From Fibrobacter sp. UWP2 (GTDB lineage: Bacteria; Fibrobacterota; Fibrobacteria; Fibrobacterales; Fibrobacteraceae), in the NCBI RefSeq assembly GCF_900141705.1, contig NZ_FQYM01000004.1, positions 62,001-126,000 of the forward strand: DNA of 64,000 nucleotides, in the 5' to 3' direction. Below, piece after piece: positions 33,935-41,056 of the stretch. The notes under the pieces are model-generated. The model saw only the letters and a program-made list of their open reading frames with translations, was not told where the DNA came from and did no database searches. A program made the translations under genes and the position numbers. Within the stretch, counting starts at the first letter, position 1, and each line of letters starts with the position of its first letter.

Positions 33935-33940
33935 TATATT
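33935..33940 (+). promoter_or_regulatory. -10 element of the methylase/HNH operon
   Basis: TATATT in GGGTATATTACG, giving a leader of about 109 nt that contains a wobble-paired stem (TCCTGGGCG/CGCTTGGGA) and the palindrome at 34021. Confidence 0.4.
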
Positions 33941-34020
33941 ACGTCCTGGGCGTATTGTATTCGCTTGGGACTGCGGGTTATTGTGTTGTATTGAGAAGTC
34001 GTGCTTTTAGCTCCTGCGAG

Positions 34021-34036
34021 AGTGAACTCGTTCACT
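34021..34036 (+). promoter_or_regulatory. palindrome next to the methylase ribosome binding site
   Basis: AGTGAAC-TC-GTTCACT, 7-bp arms, ending 5 nt before the GGAG ribosome binding site and about 20 nt before the ATG. It is a candidate operator, comparable to control boxes of restriction-modification operons. Confidence 0.45.
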
Positions 34037-34055
34037 TTCAGCATGGAGTAACACG

Positions 34056-35078
34056 ATGTCTGATAACCGCAATTTGCATAGTGCAAACAAAGCGAAACAG
34101 GATGAATTCTATACCCAACTTTCGGATATAGAAAACGAACTGAAGCATTACAAGAAACACTTCAAGGGTAAGACAGTTCTTTGCAACTGTGATGACCCTC
34201 GCGTTTCGAACTTTTTCCACTACTTCGCCTACAATTTTGAACATTTGGGTTTGAAAAGGCTGATTACCACTTGTTACAAGAATCAGGAACGGGACCTGTT
34301 CAGCCAGAATAATTCGGAGCGCGCCATCTGGTTGGAGTATTATGGCGACAAAAATGGCAACCTTGTTCCTGATCCCGAAGAAATCGGTATCCATTATTTT
34401 AAAGGCGATGGCGACTTTCGCAGTGCCGAATGCATTGAACTCTTAAAGCAGGCCGACATCGTGGTGACAAATCCACCCTTTAGTTTGTTTACGGATTACA
34501 TAGGGCAATTGGCGAAATACGATAAAAAATTTCTAGTTCTAGGAAATAAGAACGCTGTTACATATAAAGAAGTATTCCAATTTTTTAAGGAAAATAAGTT
34601 GTGGATTGGAGTCACTCCAATGAGCCGCGAGATTTACTTTGATGTAAATCAGGACTTTATCGAAGAGAGCCTGGCAAAAAACAGAAATAGGACAATCGTT
34701 GTTCGTGATGGCAAGTATATGGCAAGGAGTCCGTCAATTTGGTTTACTAATCTTGACCACAAAAAGCGCCATGAAGAATTGATACTCTACAAGAAATATT
34801 CTCCAGAAGAATATCCGAAATACGACAATTACGACGCGATAGAAGTCAGTAAAACAGAATGTATCCCAGAAGATTATGACGGAATTATGGGTGTTCCGAT
34901 AACTTTCCTTGATAAATACAATCCAGAGCAGTTCGAAATTTTGGGAATGGAATCATCGGCCGGCTATGATCCTGAAATCGTCGGTATTCCGCGGTTGAAA
35001 GATGGCGATGCTCGACCCGCCGTTAATGGCAAAATAACTTATGCAAGAATTTTTATCCGCCGTCGCAAGGAGGTCTAA
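34056..35078 (+). CDS. EcoRI-family adenine-specific DNA methyltransferase
   Basis: 340 residues. The catalytic NPPF motif lies at residues 139-142 (ADIVVTNPPFSLF), the same motif and nearly the same position as in M.EcoRI. The SAM-binding part is around KTVLCNCDDPRVSNFFHYFA. It should methylate N6 of adenine in a short site; the site itself cannot be read from sequence. GGAG lies 8 nt before the ATG. Codons are visibly more A/T-rich than in clpC or cimA, which suggests acquisition. The stop abuts the ATG of the next gene directly (AGGAGGTCTAAATG), so the two products are translationally coupled. No EcoRI-like endonuclease is next to it. Confidence 0.92.
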   Translation: MSDNRNLHSANKAKQDEFYTQLSDIENELKHYKKHFKGKTVLCNCDDPRVSNFFHYFAYNFEHLGLKRLITTCYKNQERDLFSQNNSERAIWLEYYGDKNGNLVPDPEEIGIHYFKGDGDFRSAECIELLKQADIVVTNPPFSLFTDYIGQLAKYDKKFLVLGNKNAVTYKEVFQFFKENKLWIGVTPMSREIYFDVNQDFIEESLAKNRNRTIVVRDGKYMARSPSIWFTNLDHKKRHEELILYKKYSPEEYPKYDNYDAIEVSKTECIPEDYDGIMGVPITFLDKYNPEQFEILGMESSAGYDPEIVGIPRLKDGDARPAVNGKITYARIFIRRRKEV

Positions 35079-36173
35079 ATGAAAATCGAACTCAAACAAA
35101 TCAAGATTCGTGACCTTGTTGATTGTTACGAGAATGACGATGAAACGGGCCGTGTCGTGGCCTATGGAGGCAAACTCGATATTCGCCCGCCTTACCAGCG
35201 CGAGTTTATCTATAAGGAGAAACAGCGCGATGCCGTGATTGAGACTGTTCGTCAGGGATTCCCGCTGAATGTGATGTATTGGGCTCTGCGCGAAGACGGT
35301 TCCTTTGAAGTGATTGACGGGCAGCAACGCACGATTTCAATCTGCCAATATGTCGCAGGCGATTTTAGTTACCTGTTCAAGCATTTCCATAACTTGCAGA
35401 AAGATGAACAGGAAAAAATTTTGGACTACGAGTTGATGGTCTATGTGTGCGATGGTACGGATAGCGAAAAGCTCAAGTGGTTCGAGACCATCAACATCGC
35501 GGGCGAGGAACTCACCAAGCAAGAACTGCGAAATGCCGTATATGCCGGGCCTTGGCTTGCTGATGCAAAACGTTACTTCAGTAAAAATGGGTGCTTGGCT
35601 CAAAAAATCGCTGCGGACTACCTGAATGGTTCCGCTATCCGACAAGATTATCTAGAAACGGCTTTGAAGTGGATATCCAAGAATTCCGTGGATGTCTATA
35701 TGGCTAAACATCAGCATGATGTGAACGCCAATGCTTTGCAACAGTATTTCCGTTCTGTAATTGACTGGATCGAGACTACATTCAAACCGACCAAAGAACG
35801 CAAGAAGATAATGAAGGGCGTGGAGTGGGGCGAGCTCTATGACAAGTACAAAGACAATATTTACGATTTCAAGATGATTGATAATGAAGTCGCACGGCTT
35901 GTCAAGGATGACGACGTAACTAACAAGAGAGGAATTTATCCGTACGTGTTGACGGGCGATGAACGCTACTTGTCTATCCGTGCATTTACGGAAAACCAGA
36001 AAATAAAGGCTTACGAAAGGCTGGCGGGAATTTGCCCCATTTGTAAAAAGCACTTTGAAATTCCTGAAATGGAAGCCGACCATATTATACCATGGAGCGA
36101 TGGCGGCTTGACCATTGATGTAAACTGCCAAATGCTTTGCAGGAACTGCAATAGAAGAAAAAGCGACAAGTAA
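35079..36173 (+). CDS. DUF262 + HNH endonuclease (GmrSD-related), partner of the methylase
   Basis: 364 residues. DUF262 (ParB-like) domain at ~5-250 with its nucleotide-binding signature FEVIDGQQRTISICQ (D80-T85). C-terminal HNH nuclease at ~318-364: CPIC and CRNC metal-binding pairs, DHIIPWSDGG (H335), N349 and the closing CNRRK. In GmrSD enzymes the DUF262 part hydrolyses nucleotide and controls cleavage by the HNH part, usually of modified DNA. Here the nuclease is paired with a methylase, so it could be a restriction enzyme blocked, or triggered, by that methylation; this is inferred. AGGAGG lies just before the ATG inside the end of the methylase gene. All HNH residues are present. Confidence 0.9.
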   Translation: MKIELKQIKIRDLVDCYENDDETGRVVAYGGKLDIRPPYQREFIYKEKQRDAVIETVRQGFPLNVMYWALREDGSFEVIDGQQRTISICQYVAGDFSYLFKHFHNLQKDEQEKILDYELMVYVCDGTDSEKLKWFETINIAGEELTKQELRNAVYAGPWLADAKRYFSKNGCLAQKIAADYLNGSAIRQDYLETALKWISKNSVDVYMAKHQHDVNANALQQYFRSVIDWIETTFKPTKERKKIMKGVEWGELYDKYKDNIYDFKMIDNEVARLVKDDDVTNKRGIYPYVLTGDERYLSIRAFTENQKIKAYERLAGICPICKKHFEIPEMEADHIIPWSDGGLTIDVNCQMLCRNCNRRKSDK

Positions 36174-36180
36174 AAAATTC

Positions 36181-36265
36181 GAGAACGGTGATTCCGGGAC
36201 AAACCCGGAATGACAAGTGCAGGTCTGGATCCTTCGACTCCACTGCGTTCCGCTCAGGATGACAA
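36181..36265. repeat. dispersed intergenic repeats after the HNH gene
   Basis: GATTCCGGG...CCCGGAATGAC (36190-36213) followed by GGATCCTTCGAC...CGCTCAGGATGAC (36229-36263). Both are hairpin-forming types seen elsewhere in the window. They lie just inside the right inverted repeat. Confidence 0.7.
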
Positions 36266-36270
36266 TTGGG

Positions 36271-36408
36271 GGCGTTGCGGGGTGCTCCCCGCAGAGGGGG
36301 TAGCGGAAGACTTGCCCTGGTTCGGTTTAGATCCTTCGACTTCGCCCTATGGGCTCCGCTCAGGATGACAGAAGGGCAAGGCTGTAGCGAGGGGGAGGCT
36401 TCCCCCCC
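36271..36408. repeat. right inverted repeat of the methylase/HNH cassette
   Basis: Begins GGCGTTGCGGGG, has GCGGAAGAC, TAGATCCTTCGAC...GCTCAGGATGACA, and ends GGGGGAGGCTTCCCCCCC. Read in reverse complement it follows the block order of 33064-33211 throughout. Confidence 0.8.
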
Positions 36409-36424
36409 CTTGGGTAGAATTTTC

Positions 36425-36430
36425 TATCTT
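36425..36430 (+). promoter_or_regulatory. -10 element of a leaderless cimA promoter
   Basis: TATCTT in TTTTCTATCTTTACG, ending 7 nt before the cimA ATG. No ribosome binding site is visible. Confidence 0.5.
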
Positions 36431-36437
36431 TACGTCC

Positions 36438-38168
36438 ATGAAAGTTTTTTTATACGACACGACCCTCCGCGACGGTAACCAAGACCGTAAGATAAGCCTT
36501 TCTCTCGCCGACAAGCTGCAGATTGCGCGAATTCTTGACCATTTCGGTTTTGACTACATCGAAGGGGGCTGGCCCAATCCGAGCAACCCGACCGACGAGG
36601 AATTCTTCCAGAAGATCAAGGAAGTCAAGCTGAAGCATGCGAAGATTGCGGCTTTCGGTTCCACGCGCCGTCCGAAGGTGCTGCCCGAGAAGGACCCGCT
36701 GCTGCAGGCGCTCGTGAAGTCGGGCGCCCCGGTCAAGACGATTTTCGGCAAGAGCTGGGATTTGCACGTCACGGACGTCATCCGCACGACGCTCGAGGAG
36801 AACCTCGACATGATCGAGTCCTCCATCGACTACCTCAAGGACCATTCCGAAGAGGTGATTTACGATGCGGAACATTTCTTTGACGGTTACAAGGCGAACC
36901 CGCAGTACGCTCTCGAGACGCTGAAGGCGGCTGAACGCGGCCGTGCGGACTTCATTGTGCTTTGCGACACGAACGGCGGTACGATGCCGTGGGAACTCGA
37001 GAAGATTGTGAAGGACGTGAAGAAGGTGGTTTCGACGCCTATCGGCATCCACGTGCATAACGACGCGGGCCTGGGCGTGTGCAACAGCCTGTTTGCCGTG
37101 AAGAGCGGCGCTACGATGGTGCAGGGCGTGGTGAACGGTTACGGCGAGCGTTGCGGAAACGCGAACCTCACGACGATTGCTGCAGACCTCCATTTCAAGA
37201 TGGGCGCGAAGTTCTTTGCTGCGAAAAAGATTGCAAGGCTCCGCCAGTTGAGCAGCAATGTGGACCAGATTGTGAATCTGCCGAGTGACGTGCATGCCCC
37301 GTACGTGGGCGATGCGGCGTTTGCGCACAAGGGCGGTGCCCATATCGACGGCGTGATGAAGGTCAGCCGCAGTTTCGAGCATATCGACCCGCATGCCGTG
37401 GGTAACGACCGCGTGTTCGTCACGAGCGACCAGGCGGGCGGTTCCCTTGTGGTGGAAAAGCTCAGGGCCATCAAGCCGGGCATCGACAAGAAGGACCCGG
37501 TGGTGGGCAAGCTGCTCACGCTCATCAAGGAACGCGAGAACGCGGGCTGGCATTTCGACTCTGCCGAGGCGAGCTTCAAGCTGTTGGTGTACCGCCACTT
37601 GGGCATGGTGCAGGAGCCGTTCAAGGTGCTGGGCTACCGCGTCATCGAAGACAAGACGACTCAGGGCGTGTCCGTTTCGCAGGCGACGGTCAAGCTCCAG
37701 ATTGGCGACAAGATTAGCCATCAGGTGAGCGAGGGTGACGGCCCGGTGAACGCTCTCGACGCGGCGCTGCGCAAGGCGTTGCTCCCGTTCTTCCCGAACA
37801 TGGCGAAGGTCAAGCTCGACGACTACAAGGTGCGCGTGCTGGGTTCCAAGGTGGCATCTGACGCTACCGTGCGCGTGTGGACGACGTTTGGCGACGAGAA
37901 GGGCTACTGGAATGTGGTCGGTGTCTCGAGCAATATCATCGAGGCCTCCTGGATGGCGTTCGTGGACGGGCTCACGTACAAGATTCTTGTCGATAACAAG
38001 GTTATCGAGAGCGCGTACAAGCATATCGACGTGAAGTCGGTTGCGGCTGCGGGGCAGGCAAGCGCCGCGAAGGAAGAGGAACCCGCTCCGGTGAAGGCCA
38101 AGAAGTTGAGTGCCCGCAAGGTGAGGAACCTTGCCGATATCACTCGCTCTGCAAAGAAGAGGAAGTAG
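36438..38168 (+). CDS. cimA: (R)-citramalate synthase
   Basis: 576 residues. HMGL-like TIM barrel with YDTTLRDGNQ at residues 6-15, metal ligands in IGIHVHNDAGLG, and GYGERCGNANL. A C-terminal LeuA-type allosteric domain (~405-530) follows. It condenses pyruvate and acetyl-CoA to citramalate, the threonine-independent entry to isoleucine; this fits ilvBH in the same window. DGNQ rather than the DGEQ of isopropylmalate synthases, together with the overall pattern, supports cimA over leuA. The end (EEEPAPVKAKKLSARK) is a charged tail. hisD starts 3 nt after the stop, so both are cotranscribed. Confidence 0.93.
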   Translation: MKVFLYDTTLRDGNQDRKISLSLADKLQIARILDHFGFDYIEGGWPNPSNPTDEEFFQKIKEVKLKHAKIAAFGSTRRPKVLPEKDPLLQALVKSGAPVKTIFGKSWDLHVTDVIRTTLEENLDMIESSIDYLKDHSEEVIYDAEHFFDGYKANPQYALETLKAAERGRADFIVLCDTNGGTMPWELEKIVKDVKKVVSTPIGIHVHNDAGLGVCNSLFAVKSGATMVQGVVNGYGERCGNANLTTIAADLHFKMGAKFFAAKKIARLRQLSSNVDQIVNLPSDVHAPYVGDAAFAHKGGAHIDGVMKVSRSFEHIDPHAVGNDRVFVTSDQAGGSLVVEKLRAIKPGIDKKDPVVGKLLTLIKERENAGWHFDSAEASFKLLVYRHLGMVQEPFKVLGYRVIEDKTTQGVSVSQATVKLQIGDKISHQVSEGDGPVNALDAALRKALLPFFPNMAKVKLDDYKVRVLGSKVASDATVRVWTTFGDEKGYWNVVGVSSNIIEASWMAFVDGLTYKILVDNKVIESAYKHIDVKSVAAAGQASAAKEEEPAPVKAKKLSARKVRNLADITRSAKKRK

Positions 38169-38171
38169 TTT

Positions 38172-39461
38172 ATGCAAATTGTTAAGGTTACTCCGAAATC
38201 TGCTGAAATTGAACGCATCTGCGGGCGCGAAGTCGCCCCGAGCAAGGAAATTCACGACAAGGTGATGCAGATCCTTGCCGACATCAAGAAGGGCGGCATC
38301 GCGAAGGCGACCGAATACGCCCAGAAGTTCGACGGCCTGAAGGGCAAGAACATCCGCGTGCCGGCATCGGCCATCGCGAAGTCTGCCGCCAAGTGCCCGA
38401 AGGAACTGCAGAAGGCCCTGAAGCAGGCCATCAAGAACGTGCGCGACTTCCACCAGAACCAGATGGAAGAATCCTGGCTCATGGAAGGGAAGGACGGCGT
38501 GGTTCTCGGCCAGCGTATCCGCCCGATGAAGCGCGTGGGCCTCTACGTGCCGGGCGGTGCGGGCATCTACCCGAGCACCGTCATCATGAACGCGGTTCCG
38601 GCTCTCGTTGCCGGCGTGGAAGACATCGTGGTCGTGACTCCCATCAAGGGCGAAATCAACCGTGCTGTCGCATTCGTGCTGCAGGAACTCGGCATTACCG
38701 ATGTCTACCACATCGGTGGCGCTCAGGCGATTGGCCTGCTTGCGTACGGCGCGAAGGATGCGAAGGGCAAGACCGTCGTGGAACGCGTCGACAAGATTGT
38801 GGGACCGGGCAACGTGTTTGCGGCCATCGCCAAGAAGGAAGTCTTCGGCGTCGTGGATATCGACATGGTGGCTGGCCCCAGCGAAGTGCTCGTGATGGCC
38901 GACAACACCTGCGATCCGGACTTCGTGGCTGCAGACTTGCTCTCCCAGGCGGAACACGGTTCCGGCTTCGAGGCGGCCATCTGCATTACCGACAACATGG
39001 AAACCGCCCAGATGATTAGCGCCTGCGTGGATATCCAGGTGGAAAATTCCCCGAAGCGCGAACTCCTCGAGAAGGTGCTCGGTAACTTTGGGCGTATCCT
39101 CGTGGTGAAGGACTGGTTCGACGGCGTGGAAATCGCGAACCGCATCGCTCCGGAACACTTGGAAGTGATGACCAGCGAAGCCGAATCCATGGCGGCGCAG
39201 ATCGAGAACGCGGGTGCCGTGTTTATCGGCCCGTGGTCCAGCGAGCCGGTGGGCGACTACTTCGCGGGCCCGAACCACGTGCTGCCCACGAACGGCACGG
39301 GCCGTTTCTTCAGCCCGCTCGGCGTGTACGACTTCCTGAAGCGCATGAGCATCATCCGCTACAGCGAGAAGGCCATCAAGAAGAACGCGAAGGCCATTGC
39401 CGCCGTCGCAAACGAAGAAGGCTTTATCCACCACGCTGCCGCGGTTCTCAAGCGTCTCTAA
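38172..39461 (+). CDS. hisD: histidinol dehydrogenase
   Basis: 429 residues, normal length. Blocks: YVPGGAGIYPSTVIMNAVPA, the NAD region DVYHIGGAQAIG, zinc ligands in SQAEHGSG (Gln and His), catalytic IAPEHLE, and GPNHVLPTNGTGRF. It oxidises histidinol to histidine in the last two steps of histidine synthesis. It is separated from other his genes and coupled to cimA with a 3-nt gap. Its stop codon overlaps the stop of the convergent tatD-like gene by 3 bp. Confidence 0.97.
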   Translation: MQIVKVTPKSAEIERICGREVAPSKEIHDKVMQILADIKKGGIAKATEYAQKFDGLKGKNIRVPASAIAKSAAKCPKELQKALKQAIKNVRDFHQNQMEESWLMEGKDGVVLGQRIRPMKRVGLYVPGGAGIYPSTVIMNAVPALVAGVEDIVVVTPIKGEINRAVAFVLQELGITDVYHIGGAQAIGLLAYGAKDAKGKTVVERVDKIVGPGNVFAAIAKKEVFGVVDIDMVAGPSEVLVMADNTCDPDFVAADLLSQAEHGSGFEAAICITDNMETAQMISACVDIQVENSPKRELLEKVLGNFGRILVVKDWFDGVEIANRIAPEHLEVMTSEAESMAAQIENAGAVFIGPWSSEPVGDYFAGPNHVLPTNGTGRFFSPLGVYDFLKRMSIIRYSEKAIKKNAKAIAAVANEEGFIHHAAAVLKRL

Positions 39462-40255
39462 GCGCCTTTAACTGCTAGTTCGTAAAGTCTTTTGACTTCG
39501 CCGAGGTCCTTGATGAGGGCTTCGGTGATTTCTTTTGCGGGGACTGCGCTGGTGGGAACTGCGCAGGCTTTGCAGTATATTTCGTCGGCATCGGTCTCGA
39601 AGCGCACGCTGTCGGCCGGGATAAGAGGGATTGCCGCCACGGTAGACTTCTTGCGGAAGCTGTCGTTGTGGAGCGAGAATAACGCCCCGAGGGGGAGGGC
39701 GGCTCGCACAATCCCCGCATCCCCGCCGAAGCGGTGGAATATGGGTCGCGACGTACTAAGCGACGTACTAAGCGGCGTACTAAGCGAAGTACTAGGGGCT
39801 GTTCCGTGCGACTTCCCGAATCCGTTCTTTTTCAGTAGCGCTACGACCCTTCCGTAATCGCCCACGCAGTGGATCTGGAGGTCGCGCCCCAGTTCCAGTG
39901 CGAGCTTGATTTGCCGTACAAAAACCTGCTCCTGAATACTGCCATCCTCGTACCCCGGGAATCGCCGGTCGAGCCCTGCTTCGCCGACCTGGGCGTCCGG
40001 GTCGCTTTCCAAAATCTCCCGCAGTTTTGCGAAGTCCGCCTCCGTGACGTTCCCCGCAATCATCGGGTGGACCCCGTAGGCGGCGCAGTTCATATCCGCG
40101 GTGCGGTTCACACCCGCGACGCACAACTTGTTCACGGCCTCCCATTCCCACGGTTCGCAGGCCACGGCCACATAGCGGTATTCCCGCTCCGCCAGCAGCC
40201 TCGCCAGTTCCATGGGCTGGGGTAGCCTCGCCAAATGCAGGTGAAAATCGAACAT
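39458..40255 (-). CDS. TatD-family metal-dependent hydrolase
   Basis: 265 residues. Metal-binding blocks: DFHLHLARL (HxH), QVGEAGLDRR (Glu), LQIHCVGDYG (His), FHRFGG (His) and FETDAD (Asp). TatD enzymes are DNases or related hydrolases. I place the start at MFDFHLHL because the fold begins there and a TATATT -10 lies only 6 nt upstream; the longer frame runs through the promoter. Between helix 5 and FHRFGG there is an insert STSLSTPLSTSLSTS encoded by a 12-bp tandem repeat. The sequence is divergent for the family but all ligands are present. Confidence 0.85.
   Translation of the reverse strand: MFDFHLHLARLPQPMELARLLAEREYRYVAVACEPWEWEAVNKLCVAGVNRTADMNCAAYGVHPMIAGNVTEADFAKLREILESDPDAQVGEAGLDRRFPGYEDGSIQEQVFVRQIKLALELGRDLQIHCVGDYGRVVALLKKNGFGKSHGTAPSTSLSTPLSTSLSTSRPIFHRFGGDAGIVRAALPLGALFSLHNDSFRKKSTVAAIPLIPADSVRFETDADEIYCKACAVPTSAVPAKEITEALIKDLGEVKRLYELAVKGA
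39749..39796 (-). repeat. 12-bp tandem repeat inside the TatD-family gene
   Basis: Four units on the plus strand: CGACGTACTAAG, CGACGTACTAAG, CGGCGTACTAAG, CGAAGTACTAGG. It keeps the reading frame and encodes the Ser/Thr/Leu insert. Confidence 0.9.
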
Positions 40256-40261
40256 AACCTC

Positions 40262-40267
40262 AATATA
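40262..40267 (-). promoter_or_regulatory. -10 element of a leaderless TatD-family promoter
   Basis: TATATT on the minus strand (plus strand AATATA), 6 nt before the ATG at 40255. No ribosome binding site. Confidence 0.5.
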
Positions 40268-40400
40268 GTACGCCAAAAAGCGTCTTTTATGCGAAATATC
40301 CAATTTATTTGCTTTTTTGCTTGTTTTTTGCGGAGAAAAAGCCTAGTTTAAGTTCGTTGGTTCCCAACTTTGATTTTTGCAATAACACAAAGGAGTACTT

Positions 40401-40598
40401 ATGCGTGACTTGCTCGAGAAGGCCTTGAAAAAAGGTTTGAGCGTGACTTTCTCTAACGAAAATGGTTTTGCCGTCATTCGCATATTGAAGGGTGACGACG
40501 TTGTTGCCAGCTGCAGCCTCGGTTCTGCTGATTTCCGCTCGTCTGTCGAGGATTCGCTGCAGGCATTACTCCTAGACCTGGAACGCAAGGGAGTCTAG
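40401..40598 (+). CDS. small conserved-looking protein of unknown function
   Basis: 65 residues (MRDLLEKALKKGLSVTFSNE to LLLDLERKGV). AAGGAG lies 6 nt before the ATG and a bidirectional terminator follows, so it looks like a real gene. The order helix - strand - strand (FAVIRILKGDDVVASCSLG) - helix suggests a small alpha/beta protein; no membrane segment or signal. Function not recognised. Confidence 0.7.
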   Translation: MRDLLEKALKKGLSVTFSNENGFAVIRILKGDDVVASCSLGSADFRSSVEDSLQALLLDLERKGV

Positions 40599-40620
40599 TT
40601 CGCTTTATTTTTTTGCTAAC

Positions 40621-40652
40621 AAAAAAGCCCCGGTTGAACCGGGGCTTTTTTT
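40621..40652. terminator. strong bidirectional terminator
   Basis: AAAAAAGCCCCGGT and ACCGGGGCTTTTTT pair around TGAA. It ends the small gene on the plus strand; on the minus strand it lies beyond the 94-bp repeats after the porin gene. Confidence 0.9.
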
Positions 40653-40667
40653 TAAGGTTTTATATCT

Positions 40668-41054
40668 GCGAGCGGTCTTCCGTGAACGGAAAAGGCCCGT
40701 ATTAACGGGCCTTTGCAGTGAGAGCGAGCGCCAGCCCTGTACTTGATTTACAGAATCTAGCGCGAGCGGTCTCCTGTGAACGGAAAAGGCCCGTATTAAC
40801 GGGCCTTTGCAGTGAGAGCGAGCGCCAGCCCTGTACTTGATTTGCAGAATCTAGCGCGAGCGGTCTTCCGTGAACGGAAAAGGCCCGTATTAACGGGCCT
40901 TTGCAGTGAGAGCGAGCGCCAGCCCTGTACTTGATTTACAGAATCTAGCACGAGCGGTCTTCCGTGAACGGAAAAGGCCCGTATTAACGGGCCTTTGCAG
41001 TGAGAGCGAGCGCCAGCCCTGTACTTGATTTACAGAATCTAGCGCGAGCGGTCT
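40668..41054. repeat. 94-bp tandem repeat, four full units plus a partial fifth
   Basis: Unit starts at 40668, 40762, 40856, 40950 and 41044, exactly 94 bp apart, with only a few substitutions. Each unit begins GCGAGCGGTCT and contains a hairpin AAAGGCCCGT-ATTA-ACGGGCCTTT, a smaller CTGTA/TACAG hairpin and GTGAGAGCGAGCGCC. The array starts right at the stop of the minus-strand porin gene, so its transcript would meet four terminator-like hairpins in a row. It fills most of the 458-bp space 40599-41056. Confidence 0.95.
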
Positions 41055-41056
41055 CG

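Noticed and set aside
33925-34131. 68-residue frame overlapping the methylase start
   Set aside because: Out of frame with the methylase, whose own start has a good ribosome binding site; the content is not protein-like.
36450-39434. 994-residue open frame antisense to cimA-hisD
   Set aside because: It runs through two clear enzyme genes and their junction. Its content is a mirror of GC-rich codons.
40668-41054. CRISPR array
   Set aside because: The 94-bp units are contiguous and near-identical over their whole length, with no variable spacers, and no cas genes are nearby.
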